A DNA stretch of 64,000 nt from Rhizobium brockwellii (GCF_000769405.2 NZ_CP053439.1:3348001-3412000), one strand, 5' to 3'; numbered from the stretch's first letter, positions 1 through 7,343 are shown. The notes: generated by a model not told the origin, from the letters alone. Made by a program: numbers and translations.

Positions 1-41
1 CGGGGGTAGTTCACCGGCGGCAGCTTGTCAGTAAAGCACGT

Positions 42-1085
42 TCAGACCTTCAGCTCGCGCCGCTCGCGTTCGGTCACCATCGCAAGGTCGAGCACCTTCT
101 GCAGGTTGGCGGCGTGGCGGAAGTTCGGGTCCGGCTGAACGCCGCTTGCCACGGCCTCGGCAAAACGCTCGTAGTTGGTCGCCACCGGTTCAACCTCGAT
201 CTTCGTCCAGGTGGCAGTCTCGACATCCTCGCCGAGGCAGCCGTGCAGCTCGGAACCGCTGGGACGATGGATGACCTCAAGGCTGCCCCTCTCGCCATAA
301 ATACGCAGCTTCAACTCGTTCAGATGTCCTGTCGCCCAGCGGCTGGCATGGATGACGCCGAGCGCGCCATTGGCAAAGTCGACAGACATGGTGAAGCTGT
401 CATTGGCATCGAGCAGATATTCGCCGATCTGGCCGCCTGGCGCCTTGTTAAAGGTCTTCAACCGCGCAAAGACGTGGTCGATGTCGGTCGCCGCGCCATA
501 GGCGGCGAAATCCAGAATATGGATGCCGACGTCACCGAGCACGCCATTCGAACCATGACCGGTGGAAAGCCGCCACAGCCAGGTGGATTCCGTGCGCCAG
601 TCGCCCCAGGCGCGCGACACCAGCCAGCTCTGGAGATAAGAGGCTTCCACATGTCTGATCGTGCCGAGCTCGCCGGCGAGCACCATCTCACGGGCGCGTT
701 GCAGCGGCGCGACGTTGCGATAGGTGAGGTTGACCATGTTGATGACGCCGGCCTTTTCGGCCGCCTCCGTCATCTCCAGCGCCTTCGCATAGTTCTCCGC
801 CAGCGGCTTTTCGCAGAAGACGTGCTTGCCCGCGGCAATCAGCGCCATCGTCGTCGGGTGATGGATGCGGTCGGGCGTGACATTTGTTGCCGCATCGAAT
901 TCACCCCAGGCGATCGCCTCCTCCAATGAAAGAAATCGCTTTTCGATGTTGAACTTGTCGGCGAAGGCCGAAAGCCGCTCGGGATCGGTGTCGACGGCGC
1001 CGACCACCGTCACGCCGTCGATGAGGGGGAAGCGGGCGAGCTGGTTTTTCGCCATCACCCCCGTGCCAAGAACGAGTAGTCGCAT
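42..1085 (-). CDS. Gfo/Idh/MocA family NAD(P)-dependent oxidoreductase
   Basis: Predicted cytosolic sugar or polyol dehydrogenase of 347 residues, the normal length for the family. A Rossmann dinucleotide-binding start (LVLGTGVMA, residues 4-12) and the family signature EKPLAE (about residues 93-98) are visible; the C-terminal half matches the usual alpha/beta substrate domain. It starts nine bases after the stop of the thuA-like gene upstream and is probably co-transcribed with it. In Sinorhizobium the ThuA/ThuB pair has this gene order and acts in trehalose or related disaccharide oxidation, so this is the ThuB position. The substrate cannot be read from the sequence, and no sugar ABC transporter is present in the window to confirm trehalose. 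Confidence 0.85.
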   Translation of the reverse strand: MRLLVLGTGVMAKNQLARFPLIDGVTVVGAVDTDPERLSAFADKFNIEKRFLSLEEAIAWGEFDAATNVTPDRIHHPTTMALIAAGKHVFCEKPLAENYAKALEMTEAAEKAGVINMVNLTYRNVAPLQRAREMVLAGELGTIRHVEASYLQSWLVSRAWGDWRTESTWLWRLSTGHGSNGVLGDVGIHILDFAAYGAATDIDHVFARLKTFNKAPGGQIGEYLLDANDSFTMSVDFANGALGVIHASRWATGHLNELKLRIYGERGSLEVIHRPSGSELHGCLGEDVETATWTKIEVEPVATNYERFAEAVASGVQPDPNFRHAANLQKVLDLAMVTERERRELKV

Positions 1086-1094
1086 GGGTGCTCC

Positions 1095-1880
1095 TCAGCG
1101 GTAACCGGCTTCGCCGGCCTGGTGCAGTCTCGGGCCGCGTTCAACGATCGGCTCCAGTGCTTTTTCTACCGGCACATTTGGGGCGTCGGTGATACCAGTC
1201 AACGACCCCTCAGGGTTATAGGCCCACTTCACGCCGTTGATCAGCACCTTCTGCACATTGGCATCGTGGTAGGTCGGATAGGTCTCGTGGCCGGGGCGGA
1301 AATAGAAGATATTGCCGGCGCCACGGCGCCAGGTCAGGCCCGAGCGGAACACTTCGCCGCCCTGGAACCAGGAGATGAACACCGTTTCGAGCGGTTCCGG
1401 CACCGAAAACTGCTCGCCGTACATTTCCTCGTTCTCAAGCTCGAAATGTTCACCGATGCCGGCGGCGATCGGATGGCGCTGGTTGATCGTCCACAGACGC
1501 TCGCGCTCACCCGCCTCGCGCCATTTCAGCGCGCAGGGCGTGCCCATCAACCGCTTGAAGATCTTGGAGAAATGGCCGGAATGCAGCACGAGCAGGCCCA
1601 TGCCTTCCCAGACGCGTTTGGCGACCCGCTCGACAACGACGTCGGAGACCGCGCCGTGATCCTTGTGGCCCCACCAGGTCAGCACGTCGGTCTCAGTAAG
1701 ACGGGCTTCGCTGAGGCCGTGTTCCGGCTCCTGCAGCGTCGCTGTCGTCGCCGAAATACTGGGATCGGTGTTCAGCGCATTGGCGATCGTCGTGTGCATG
1801 CCCTCGGGATAGATGCCCCGGACGATCTCATTGGTAGTCTCGTGGATATTCTCTCCCCAGACGACGGTGCGAATGGCCAT
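1095..1880 (-). CDS. thuA: ThuA-like protein (trehalose utilization family)
   Basis: A 261-residue protein of the ThuA family, a class I glutamine amidotransferase-like fold. The family works with a Gfo/Idh-type dehydrogenase in trehalose/maltitol-type sugar oxidation in rhizobia. Strongly conserved stretches are WWGHKDHG (about residues 77-84), LHSGHFSK and [11 protein letters not shown] near the end. The frame stays open upstream, but the start at 1880 ([11 protein letters not shown]) has a good AGGAG ribosome site seven bases away and matches where ThuA proteins begin as I recall them. It heads a two-gene operon with the dehydrogenase. A 24-base palindrome lies about 115 bases upstream and may be its operator. 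The family call is firm; the exact sugar is inferred. Confidence 0.8.
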   Translation of the reverse strand: MAIRTVVWGENIHETTNEIVRGIYPEGMHTTIANALNTDPSISATTATLQEPEHGLSEARLTETDVLTWWGHKDHGAVSDVVVERVAKRVWEGMGLLVLHSGHFSKIFKRLMGTPCALKWREAGERERLWTINQRHPIAAGIGEHFELENEEMYGEQFSVPEPLETVFISWFQGGEVFRSGLTWRRGAGNIFYFRPGHETYPTYHDANVQKVLINGVKWAYNPEGSLTGITDAPNVPVEKALEPIVERGPRLHQAGEAGYR

Positions 1881-1994
1881 GATGTGCTCCTGTAGAACCT
1901 GGAAGTATCGATAGGCGGGAAGGCAGGATTCAAAGCGCTTTGGAAAACGGCGCCGGCTGCGCCTCGTCTCCTCCACGTCCAAGGAACACATAGA

Positions 1995-2018
1995 CCTTTG
2001 TCAGTATTTTGACAAAGG
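1995..2018. promoter_or_regulatory. Perfect 9-bp inverted repeat upstream of thuA, possible operator
   Basis: CCTTTGTCA and TGACAAAGG are separated by six bases. The site lies about 115 bases in front of the thuA-like start and 54 bases past the stop of the SMR gene. There is no T-run after it on either strand, so it looks more like a repressor site than a terminator. No regulator gene is adjacent. Confidence 0.4.
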
Positions 2019-2071
2019 GGAAAATTTACCGGCCGAAGACGGACAAAACGCCTGGCAATATCGCAGCAATA

Positions 2072-2413
2072 TCAATGTGAAACGGATTTCGAGAACAGAT
2101 TGACGACCATAACGCCCGATATGATCAGCCCAAGGCCGACGATTGCCGGCAGGTCGAGGCGCTGCTTGAAGAAGACCAGGCCGACCGAGGAAATCAGCAC
2201 GATTCCCAAAGCGCTCCAAATCGCATAGGCGATACCGACCGGGATGCTTTTCAGAGTCAACGACAGGCAATAAAAGGCGGCCGCATAACAGGCGACGACG
2301 AGTGCCGTCGGTCCGATGCGGGTAAACTGCTGTGACAGCTGCAGCGCGGTCGTGCCGATGACTTCGAGCACGATGGCTGCAAACAGCAGCCCGTAGACGG
2401 CGGCCTGGCTCAT
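2072..2413 (-). CDS. SMR family small multidrug efflux protein
   Basis: A 113-residue inner-membrane protein with four predicted transmembrane helices, typical of the EmrE/QacE small multidrug resistance family. These exchange protons for lipophilic cations. The essential membrane glutamate is present (E17, in LEVIGTT, aligning with E14 of EmrE), as is the SAxG-type segment in helix 3 (WSALGIVLI). The gene starts 18 bases after the TetR-family gene stops, so the two form an operon with the regulator first. Expression is therefore probably controlled by that repressor through the operator at 3010-3023. Substrate range is not predictable. Confidence 0.9.
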   Translation of the reverse strand: MSQAAVYGLLFAAIVLEVIGTTALQLSQQFTRIGPTALVVACYAAAFYCLSLTLKSIPVGIAYAIWSALGIVLISSVGLVFFKQRLDLPAIVGLGLIISGVMVVNLFSKSVSH

Positions 2414-2431
2414 GGCGAATTCCTTTTCGAA

Positions 2432-2995
2432 TCACTTGCCGGTCAGTTCAACAAGGCGATCGATAAGATCCCGCCTCAGAACGCCGTTGATATCATGGCT
2501 TTCCAACGTATCTGCGAACCAAAGTCCGTCGGCGGCGAAGCGCACGACTTGTGCGTCGAGGGAGGAATCGGTGCCGATATATTCCTCGGCCCGCGCCTGC
2601 ACCCATTGGCGCCAGCGAAGACGCAGCCGGGGTTCGGCAAGAAGCGCGATCGTCACCTGCGTCCAACTCCTGGAATCGTCGGGACGCTCCTTGAGACCGG
2701 ACACCGCCCTGAGATAGGCGCGGGTGAAGCGCCCCTGCGGCAGCGGATCGCCGCGCATCAGTTCCTCTATATCGGTGTCGAACTTTTCGAGCAGGCTCTC
2801 GAACAGGGCATCGAGCAGCGCATTCTTCGTCGGGAAGTGATGCAGCAGCCCGCCCTTGCTGACGTTGGACGCGGCCGAAACCGCATCGAGCGTGACGCCC
2901 GCCATGCCGTCGCTGGCAGCAAGGCGCGCGGCGACCTCCAGCAACTGCTGGCGCACGAGCACGGGCTGTTTCTTGCGATGATGAGCGTTCGACAT
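2432..2995 (-). CDS. TetR family repressor of the adjacent SMR efflux gene
   Basis: A 187-residue TetR/AcrR regulator. The N-terminal helix-turn-helix (about residues 15-60: VSKGGLLHHFPTKNALLDAL) is classical; the C-terminal ligand domain is of the TetR_C_6-like type but not assignable with certainty. The start at 2995 (MSNAHHRKK) is preferred over an upstream one at 3031, because the longer form would begin inside the promoter. A perfect 14-base palindrome between likely -35 and -10 elements just upstream is the obvious autoregulatory operator. First gene of a two-gene operon with the SMR pump. Confidence 0.88.
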   Translation of the reverse strand: MSNAHHRKKQPVLVRQQLLEVAARLAASDGMAGVTLDAVSAASNVSKGGLLHHFPTKNALLDALFESLLEKFDTDIEELMRGDPLPQGRFTRAYLRAVSGLKERPDDSRSWTQVTIALLAEPRLRLRWRQWVQARAEEYIGTDSSLDAQVVRFAADGLWFADTLESHDINGVLRRDLIDRLVELTGK

Positions 2996-3002
2996 GCAGA
3001 TT

Positions 3003-3031
3003 AAAAGATACCGTCCGGACGGTTTTGTCAA
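3003..3031 (-). promoter_or_regulatory. Promoter with embedded TetR operator
   Basis: On the minus strand TTGACA (3031-3026) is followed by a 17-base spacer and TCTTTT (3008-3003). The spacer holds the perfect palindrome ACCGTCCGGACGGT (3010-3023). Similar ACCGnCCGGnCGGT-type sites are used by several efflux-controlling TetR proteins. Repressor binding here would block polymerase directly. Confidence 0.75.
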
Positions 3032-3164
3032 GCAGAATCGGGCGCAACCCCCGCCATCCCGGCATTATGCGCGAAATGCCGCGGCGCTTTGATGACAGTT
3101 GCGATCATTTTCCGCCCGGTGCATGAAGAGGCCGGGGAATGGTTGAGGCAATGGGGATGGTTTC

Positions 3165-3575
3165 GTGACGGAGAAGGTCACCACCTTATATCAAGCGATC
3201 GGCGGCGACCCCGTCGTGCGGGCACTGACGCACCGCTTCTACAAATTGATGGACAGGCTTCCGGAGGCGAGAAACGTGCGGGCCGTGCACCCGCCGAGCC
3301 TTACGGGCAGCGAAGAAAAATTCTACGAATATATGACCGGCTATCTCGGCGGCCCGCCGCTCTATACCGACAAGCGCGGCCATCCACGCCTGCGCAGCCG
3401 CCATTTCGTCGCCGAGATCGGCCCTGTCGAGCGCGACGAATGGCTGCTCTGCTTCCGCCGCGCCCTGGACGAGACGATCGCAAGCCAGGCGCTGCGCGAT
3501 CTCATCTGGGCGCCGGTGGAACGGCTCGCCTATCACATGCAGAACAAGGTCCCTGACAACAAGGAACAATCATGA
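3165..3575 (+). CDS. Group II truncated hemoglobin
   Basis: A 136-residue globin of the truncated group II (trHbO-like) family, which binds heme and acts with O2, NO or peroxide. The N-terminal TLYQAIGG is the standard start of the fold; the proximal histidine is in the HPRLRSRHF segment (about residues 73-81), and W94 in the DEWLLCF stretch is the conserved group II tryptophan. The start is GTG at 3165; the ATG at 3151 is out of frame. The stop overlaps the start of the DUF423 gene (ATGA), implying coupled translation. No iron box or Fnr box was seen in front. Confidence 0.88.
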   Translation: MTEKVTTLYQAIGGDPVVRALTHRFYKLMDRLPEARNVRAVHPPSLTGSEEKFYEYMTGYLGGPPLYTDKRGHPRLRSRHFVAEIGPVERDEWLLCFRRALDETIASQALRDLIWAPVERLAYHMQNKVPDNKEQS

Positions 3576-3943
3576 GCTTGAACGCGCGTCTGGAACCGGT
3601 GTTTTATCTCTTTGCCGGCCTGTTTGGCGTAGCCGGCGTGGCGCTCGCCGCCCTTGCTGCCCATGGCGGCGGCGAGGCCAATCTTGCGGCATCCGCATCT
3701 GCCATGTGCCTTGCCCACGCCCCTGCCCTGCTGGCATTGGCTCTCGGCAACGTCAGGCTCAGAACCGCCTGGCTGGCCGGTTTGCTGATGATTGTCGGAA
3801 CGCTGCTCTTTGCGGGCGATCTCGTCACCCTGCGCTTTGCCGGCTCCAGCCTCTTCCCCTATGCCGCGCCGACCGGCGGCTGGGCGATGATGCTTGGCTG
3901 GCTGGCCGTTGCGGCAGGCGCTATCTTCCACGTCAGGAATTGA
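3572..3943 (+). CDS. DUF423 family small membrane protein
   Basis: A 123-residue inner-membrane protein with four predicted helices, matching the DUF423 (YgdD-like) family in length and pattern: an opening FAGLFGVAGVALAALAAHG, a central GTLLFAGDL, and a closing PTGGWAMMLGWLA. The function of the family is unknown. Translation is probably coupled to the truncated globin because ATGA is shared. The 239 bases that follow hold no gene, but contain a palindromic repeat element. Confidence 0.85.
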   Translation: MSLNARLEPVFYLFAGLFGVAGVALAALAAHGGGEANLAASASAMCLAHAPALLALALGNVRLRTAWLAGLLMIVGTLLFAGDLVTLRFAGSSLFPYAAPTGGWAMMLGWLAVAAGAIFHVRN

Positions 3944-3976
3944 GAGAGCTTTTACTGACCGCTCAAGCCCTCTCCT

Positions 3977-4114
3977 CCCTCATTCCTGTGCCAGTCACAG
4001 GAATCCCGTGCGCCCAAGTCCTTGGGCGCGAAAGACTTTTCCCCCGCGGTGTTGGTTCATTCACGGCGCAGACGCGCCGTGGCTGGATTCCTGTGACGAT
4101 CACAGGAATGAGGG
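3977..4114. repeat. 138-bp palindromic mosaic repeat, copy 1
   Basis: The ends are a perfect 14-bp inverted repeat (CCCTCATTCCTGTG at 3977-3990 and its complement at 4101-4114). Inside are more perfect hairpins: ATTCCTGTG/CACAGGAAT at each end, GCGCCCAAG/CTTGGGCGC at 4010-4029, and CACGGCGC/GCGCCGTG at 4062-4081. A second, more decayed copy lies in the opposite orientation at 12771-12912. It has the look of a non-coding rhizobial intergenic mosaic element (RIME-like). Confidence 0.85.
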
Positions 4115-4182
4115 TGGTGGGCCAGGACGAGTACAAAATCAAGATTTTAGCCAAGAGCCAAGTCGCTCTGCATCAACCACAA

Positions 4183-4497
4183 TCAAATCCCGTCGACCAC
4201 ATTGAAACCCTCGAAAACAGGCGGCCCCTTGTAGATCGCCTTGTGATCGCCAGCATTGCGGTGCGCCGCGCGAAAGCTCTCGGACTTCGTCCAGTTCTGA
4301 AAATCCGCTTCGCTTTTCCAGACCGTGTGCGAGGAATAGAGCGTATAGCCCTCCTCTTCGTTGGCCTTGCCGCGCAGCAGCCGGAATTCGACGAAACCGG
4401 GCACCTCGGGCAAGCTGGAATCGCGATTGCGCCAGACCGTCTCGAAATCGCCTTCGCTCCCGGTTGCAACCTTGAAGCGGTTCATTGCGATATACAT
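4183..4497 (-). CDS. IsdG/HmuD-like heme-degrading monooxygenase
   Basis: A 104-residue ABM-fold protein predicted to open the heme ring and release iron in the cytosol. Residues N6, W69 and H79 sit where the IsdG family has its catalytic Asn, Trp and His (N7, W67, H77 in S. aureus IsdG). Rhizobial relatives are HmuQ and HmuD of Bradyrhizobium. It is the last gene of a three-gene minus-strand operon (DUF2325, unknown 90-residue protein, this gene) that has a TGA-N9-TCA iron box in front, and it lies near tonB and hmuPSTUV. Heme-iron use is therefore well supported by both motif and context. HmuD and HmuQ cannot be told apart here. Confidence 0.85.
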   Translation of the reverse strand: MYIAMNRFKVATGSEGDFETVWRNRDSSLPEVPGFVEFRLLRGKANEEEGYTLYSSHTVWKSEADFQNWTKSESFRAAHRNAGDHKAIYKGPPVFEGFNVVDGI

Positions 4498-4505
4498 GAA
4501 TCTCC

Positions 4506-4778
4506 TTACGCCTTCCTCTTGCCCGCCCTTGCAGAACGCAAGGGAAAGGCGAGAACATTATCACCGTTTGCCGCTGCCGGGCCAAGCGGTCTTGTTGTCG
4601 CTTCCCCGGGCATGCGCGCTTCCCAGGTCGGGAACAGCGTCACATTCTGGTAGATCTGCTGGCGTTCGGCATGCTGCTGGAAAAGTTCGTAGAGTTCGGG
4701 CACGAGGCCCTCGCCTGTCTGCGCGGCGAGCTTGTGCAGGCCGATCATGGTGAAGCCGTCGGGGCGCTGGTCGTTCAT
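4506..4778 (-). CDS. Unknown 90-residue protein of the iron-box operon
   Basis: No family recognised. It is soluble and helical in the middle (about residues 12-50, rich in Leu, Glu and Gln), followed by a Pro/Gly/Ala-rich low-complexity tail ending in RARAGKRKA. It has no cysteines and no signal peptide. Its ATG overlaps the stop of the DUF2325 gene (shared ATGA), and the heme monooxygenase starts eight bases after its stop, so it is the middle gene of a tightly packed operon. A role linked to iron or heme is inferred only from the operon and its RirA-type box. Confidence 0.75.
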   Translation of the reverse strand: MNDQRPDGFTMIGLHKLAAQTGEGLVPELYELFQQHAERQQIYQNVTLFPTWEARMPGEATTRPLGPAAANGDNVLAFPLRSARAGKRKA

Positions 4779-5182
4779 CGGGAATTGTCTCGTTCGTTCA
4801 TCGTCTGCAGCGCACGCTCCAGACTGGACTTGCTGCCGTTGCGAAGCGGGATGAAGGTCTTGCTGAACTTCTTGCAGCCGGTCTTCACACGCAGGCAGGC
4901 ATCGTGGCTGATACAGTCGATCGGGCAGAACACGCAGTCGACCGAGGGAAGCAGAGTATCGATGCGGGAAACCGCTTCGCGCAGACCGCCATCATGGTGG
5001 ATGAGCTCAGCGCCGAAATTGCTGCAGATCTGGCGAAGATGCGCCACCTGGCAGTCACGGCCACCGACATAGAGGAAACTGCGGCCATCCAGTTTGGATC
5101 GCCCGAGGGATGCTTGACCGGCGTCCTCGCCCGCGCTATCGCGGACCTCCCGGTTCGAACCCTTCTTGCCCTTGCGAGCCAT
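4775..5182 (-). CDS. DUF2325 family protein
   Basis: A 135-residue protein with a basic leader of about 35 residues followed by a DUF2325 domain. The domain shows the family pattern FLYVGGRDCQVAHLR, IHHDGGLRE, then CVFCPIDCISHDAC and KTGCKKF. Several conserved Cys and His residues (for example those in CVFCPIDC and SHDAC) suggest metal or redox binding, but the biochemical role of the family is unknown. It is the first gene of the operon that ends in the heme monooxygenase, about 90 bases downstream of an iron-responsive box. That context argues for a part in iron handling. Confidence 0.82.
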   Translation of the reverse strand: MARKGKKGSNREVRDSAGEDAGQASLGRSKLDGRSFLYVGGRDCQVAHLRQICSNFGAELIHHDGGLREAVSRIDTLLPSVDCVFCPIDCISHDACLRVKTGCKKFSKTFIPLRNGSKSSLERALQTMNERDNSR

Positions 5183-5262
5183 ATGCCACCCGTTCGCTCG
5201 TTGATCGTCACACGATTCCTGCGTGTGCGGGTGGACCTTATTAAACTTGATTTTTAGAGTAA

Positions 5263-5287
5263 AGTATAAAGTTGATTATTTTTATCA
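5263..5287 (-). promoter_or_regulatory. RirA-type iron-responsive box and -10 in front of the DUF2325 operon
   Basis: TGATTATTTTTATCA at 5273-5287 fits the rhizobial iron-responsive operator TGA-N9-TCA exactly. A TATACT -10-like hexamer lies at 5268-5263 on the minus strand, in a strongly AT-rich stretch. Binding would cover the core promoter of the operon starting at 5182. RirA is the expected repressor under iron-replete conditions. Confidence 0.7.
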
Positions 5288-5289
5288 TA

Positions 5290-6609
5290 TTAATTCACTG
5301 TGATTGGCAAGGAGGTGAAGTTTCTCCCGTTACCACCAGGCGTCGGGCCAAATGGTGCGGCGCGCCGAACAGCCTCAACGGCGAGTTGGTCGATTTCAGG
5401 CACGCCGGAACCGCGTGTGACGCGAACCGAAGTCAAGCCGCCGCTACCATTCACTGAAAACGAGACGACCACGGTTCCCTCGACGCCACGAGGTGTTCTG
5501 ATTGAACGACGAATGCGACTACGAACCTTTCCGTCGTAATTGGCATTGGCTGCCGTTCCGATCCCGTCGTTATTGCCGGCCGAACGCGAATTGCTATCCG
5601 ATTGAGCCGTCGCGTTACCTTCGGCGACACCTCGTTCAGAATCCTGCTGCGCCTCACCCTCCGAACCAGCAGCCTTTTTCGGCGGGCGCTTCTTCTCGAC
5701 CGGCTTCGGCTTTTCCTGCGCCACCACCTTCGGCTTCTGCGTCGGCGTCACGATCTCCTGCGGCACCTCCGGCTCCGGCTGGATTTCCGCCGTTTCGACT
5801 GGCTTCACCTCTTCGGGTTCGGCAGCAGCGACAGGCGGCACCTCCGATGGCTGAACTTCCGGGGAGATCTCTTCAGCAGGTTTCGGCTCTTCCGGAACGA
5901 CGGTCGACATCGGCTGCGCTACAGCAGTTTCAGCCGGCACTTCGGAAACGATAATCTCCGGCTCCGCAGCGGTGACGGTTTCGGGCGAGACGCGCGTCAC
6001 CTCGGGAGGAGGAGCCTGCTGGACGGTATCCTGGGTCTCGACCGGCGCGACTTCGGTCGGCTGAACGGTTTCCAGTTGAAGTTCCGCCGCTTCGGTCGGC
6101 TGGATCTTATCCGGCTCGACGGCTTCCGGAATGATTTCTTCCTGCACCGTGACTTCGGTCTCGCCGGCAGCAGTCTGGTCGACATCCGAGTTGCCGTACA
6201 TCACCACGCTCACGGCTTCGCCCGCTTCCTCGATCGCCTCTTCCGGAGCATTTGGGAAGGCAATGAGCAACACCGCAGCCAAGGTCATATGGAAAATCAG
6301 CGAACAAACACAAGTCAGCGCCACCCGTCTCCGCACCGGTGCCTTCTCGTCCTCCTGCTTTTCCACCGCCGCATCCATCGGCGGCGGAGGAACAGAGGCT
6401 ATCGGCTCGGCTTCCGGATGGTCGGGAAAGGAAGGGATCTGCGCGAAGCGCGCGTAGTGGACCACCGCCTCGCCGGCCGGCTGCCGCTGCACATTGCGCA
6501 GGTCGGAAAGCTCGTGGCCGGGATGCATGTTGTTGTCGTTCAGACCGCCGTCAGCGTCCGGCTCCCCGATGAGCACCTGTCTCGATCTGGTTTTCGCTGA
6601 AATTGTCAT
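5290..6609 (-). CDS. tonB: TonB energy-transducing protein
   Basis: A 439-residue TonB, longer than the E. coli protein. It has a cytosolic N-terminal tail of about 95 residues, one transmembrane anchor (about residues 97-118, LTCVCSLIFHMTLAAVLLIA), a very long periplasmic spacer rich in Pro, Glu and Val (about 130-310), and a C-terminal TonB domain (about 350-439, with VEGTVVVSFSVNGSGGL and the closing LPITVN). It couples the proton gradient through ExbBD to outer-membrane receptors such as the heme receptor. A GAGG ribosome site lies seven bases before the start at 6609. The neighbouring hmuPSTUV genes make heme uptake the likely main job. exbBD and the receptor are not in the window. Confidence 0.9.
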   Translation of the reverse strand: MTISAKTRSRQVLIGEPDADGGLNDNNMHPGHELSDLRNVQRQPAGEAVVHYARFAQIPSFPDHPEAEPIASVPPPPMDAAVEKQEDEKAPVRRRVALTCVCSLIFHMTLAAVLLIAFPNAPEEAIEEAGEAVSVVMYGNSDVDQTAAGETEVTVQEEIIPEAVEPDKIQPTEAAELQLETVQPTEVAPVETQDTVQQAPPPEVTRVSPETVTAAEPEIIVSEVPAETAVAQPMSTVVPEEPKPAEEISPEVQPSEVPPVAAAEPEEVKPVETAEIQPEPEVPQEIVTPTQKPKVVAQEKPKPVEKKRPPKKAAGSEGEAQQDSERGVAEGNATAQSDSNSRSAGNNDGIGTAANANYDGKVRSRIRRSIRTPRGVEGTVVVSFSVNGSGGLTSVRVTRGSGVPEIDQLAVEAVRRAAPFGPTPGGNGRNFTSLPITVN

Positions 6610-6663
6610 TTGTATGCCTCGGACAGCCTGAAACAGGTCCGCCGGGACCCCGGCGTATTCTCA

Positions 6664-6765
6664 AAGCAATTCCAGGAAAAGCGCGAAGCGGTTTTCCGTC
6701 CGGAACTGCGTAAAAACAAAAGGTTAGAGCGGTTCTGCGCTTCCTTCAAAAGCTGAACCGCTCTA
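6664..6765. repeat. Rhizobial palindromic repeat, tonB side (family B, copy 1)
   Basis: An AGCAATTCCAGGAAAA-type lead, a GCGGTTTTCCGTCCGGAA core, then an AGAGCGGTTC/GAACCGCTCT hairpin (6726-6764). A very similar element lies in reverse orientation at 41692-41790. It fills most of the gap between tonB and the small exported protein, and the hairpin may also end transcription of the latter. Confidence 0.7.
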
Positions 6766-7200
6766 GCCCTCGAAGGGAACGGAAATCTGCGAGCGGGTGA
6801 CGAGACCCTTCATGCATTCGCCCGCCGCCGGGCCGTCGCAGACCGGCGTATCGTTGATGATGATGCGGGTGACCGTCTCGCACTTCACATTCGGCATATC
6901 GAACTGGCGCACGCGCTTCTTGCCCTTCGGCAGATCGCGGAAGTCGAGCACGGTGATGCGGTCGACGGCATTCTTGTCGTTGAAAAAGGCGAGCTCGAAG
7001 GAGATCTTGTTGATCGGGGTCTGGAGATTGTTCTCGGCGACGAAAGTCATCATGCAGCCCTTTTGCGATGGCGCCAGAGCGTTGAGTTCGACATCGAGCT
7101 TGGTGGTTGCCGCATCCTGCGCCTGGCATATGCTTGAAACCGCCATCACCATGCCGGCTGCAACAGCCGCAAACCTAACCGTCATCATCTTCTCCGCCAT
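6763..7200 (-). CDS. Exported protein of unknown function beside hmu/tonB
   Basis: Up to 145 residues. A clear Sec signal peptide covers about residues 6-27 (MTVRFAAVAAGMVMAVSSI, cleavage near CQA/QD). The mature part is a compact, beta-rich domain with five cysteines (around CMMTF, KCETV, VCDGP and ECMKG) that could form disulfides in the periplasm. A GGAG ribosome site sits inside the reading frame, so translation may begin at the ATGs near 7188/7185 rather than at 7200. It is transcribed away from hmuPSTUV and towards tonB. No function can be assigned; co-regulation with heme uptake is likely from position. Confidence 0.8.
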   Translation of the reverse strand: MAEKMMTVRFAAVAAGMVMAVSSICQAQDAATTKLDVELNALAPSQKGCMMTFVAENNLQTPINKISFELAFFNDKNAVDRITVLDFRDLPKGKKRVRQFDMPNVKCETVTRIIINDTPVCDGPAAGECMKGLVTRSQISVPFEG

Positions 7201-7253
7201 TGTCGCGAACCGCCGCCAGGCGGCCTCATATCAGCAATCTCAAAAACTTGACT

Positions 7254-7271
7254 GCAATAGTCTCCTATTGC
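7254..7271. promoter_or_regulatory. Perfect inverted repeat between the divergent hmu genes
   Basis: GCAATAG and CTATTGC are separated by TCTC. The site lies in the 143-base region between the exported-protein gene and hmuP, just downstream of a TTGACT that could serve as a -35. It could be a binding site for a second regulator; none is assigned. Confidence 0.35.
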
Positions 7272-7286
7272 GTCTTTAAAAAACTA

Positions 7287-7301
7287 TGAGTAAGAAAGTC
7301 A
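7287..7301. promoter_or_regulatory. RirA-type iron-responsive box in front of hmuP
   Basis: TGAGTAAGAAAGTCA matches TGA-N9-TCA, the iron-responsive operator of rhizobia. It lies 43 bases before the proposed hmuP start and 87 bases before the divergent exported-protein start, so it could control both directions. The inner nine bases are not symmetric, so the match rests on the outer triplets and the context. Confidence 0.55.
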
Positions 7302-7343
7302 AGATAATTGTCATCACAACCGGGGACCCTGATCGCCGGCCTC

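Noticed and set aside
3977..4154. Small open frames inside the palindromic mosaic at 4 kb and 12.8 kb
   Set aside because: The frames exist because of the palindromic repeat; both strands give similar peptides and none has a ribosome site.
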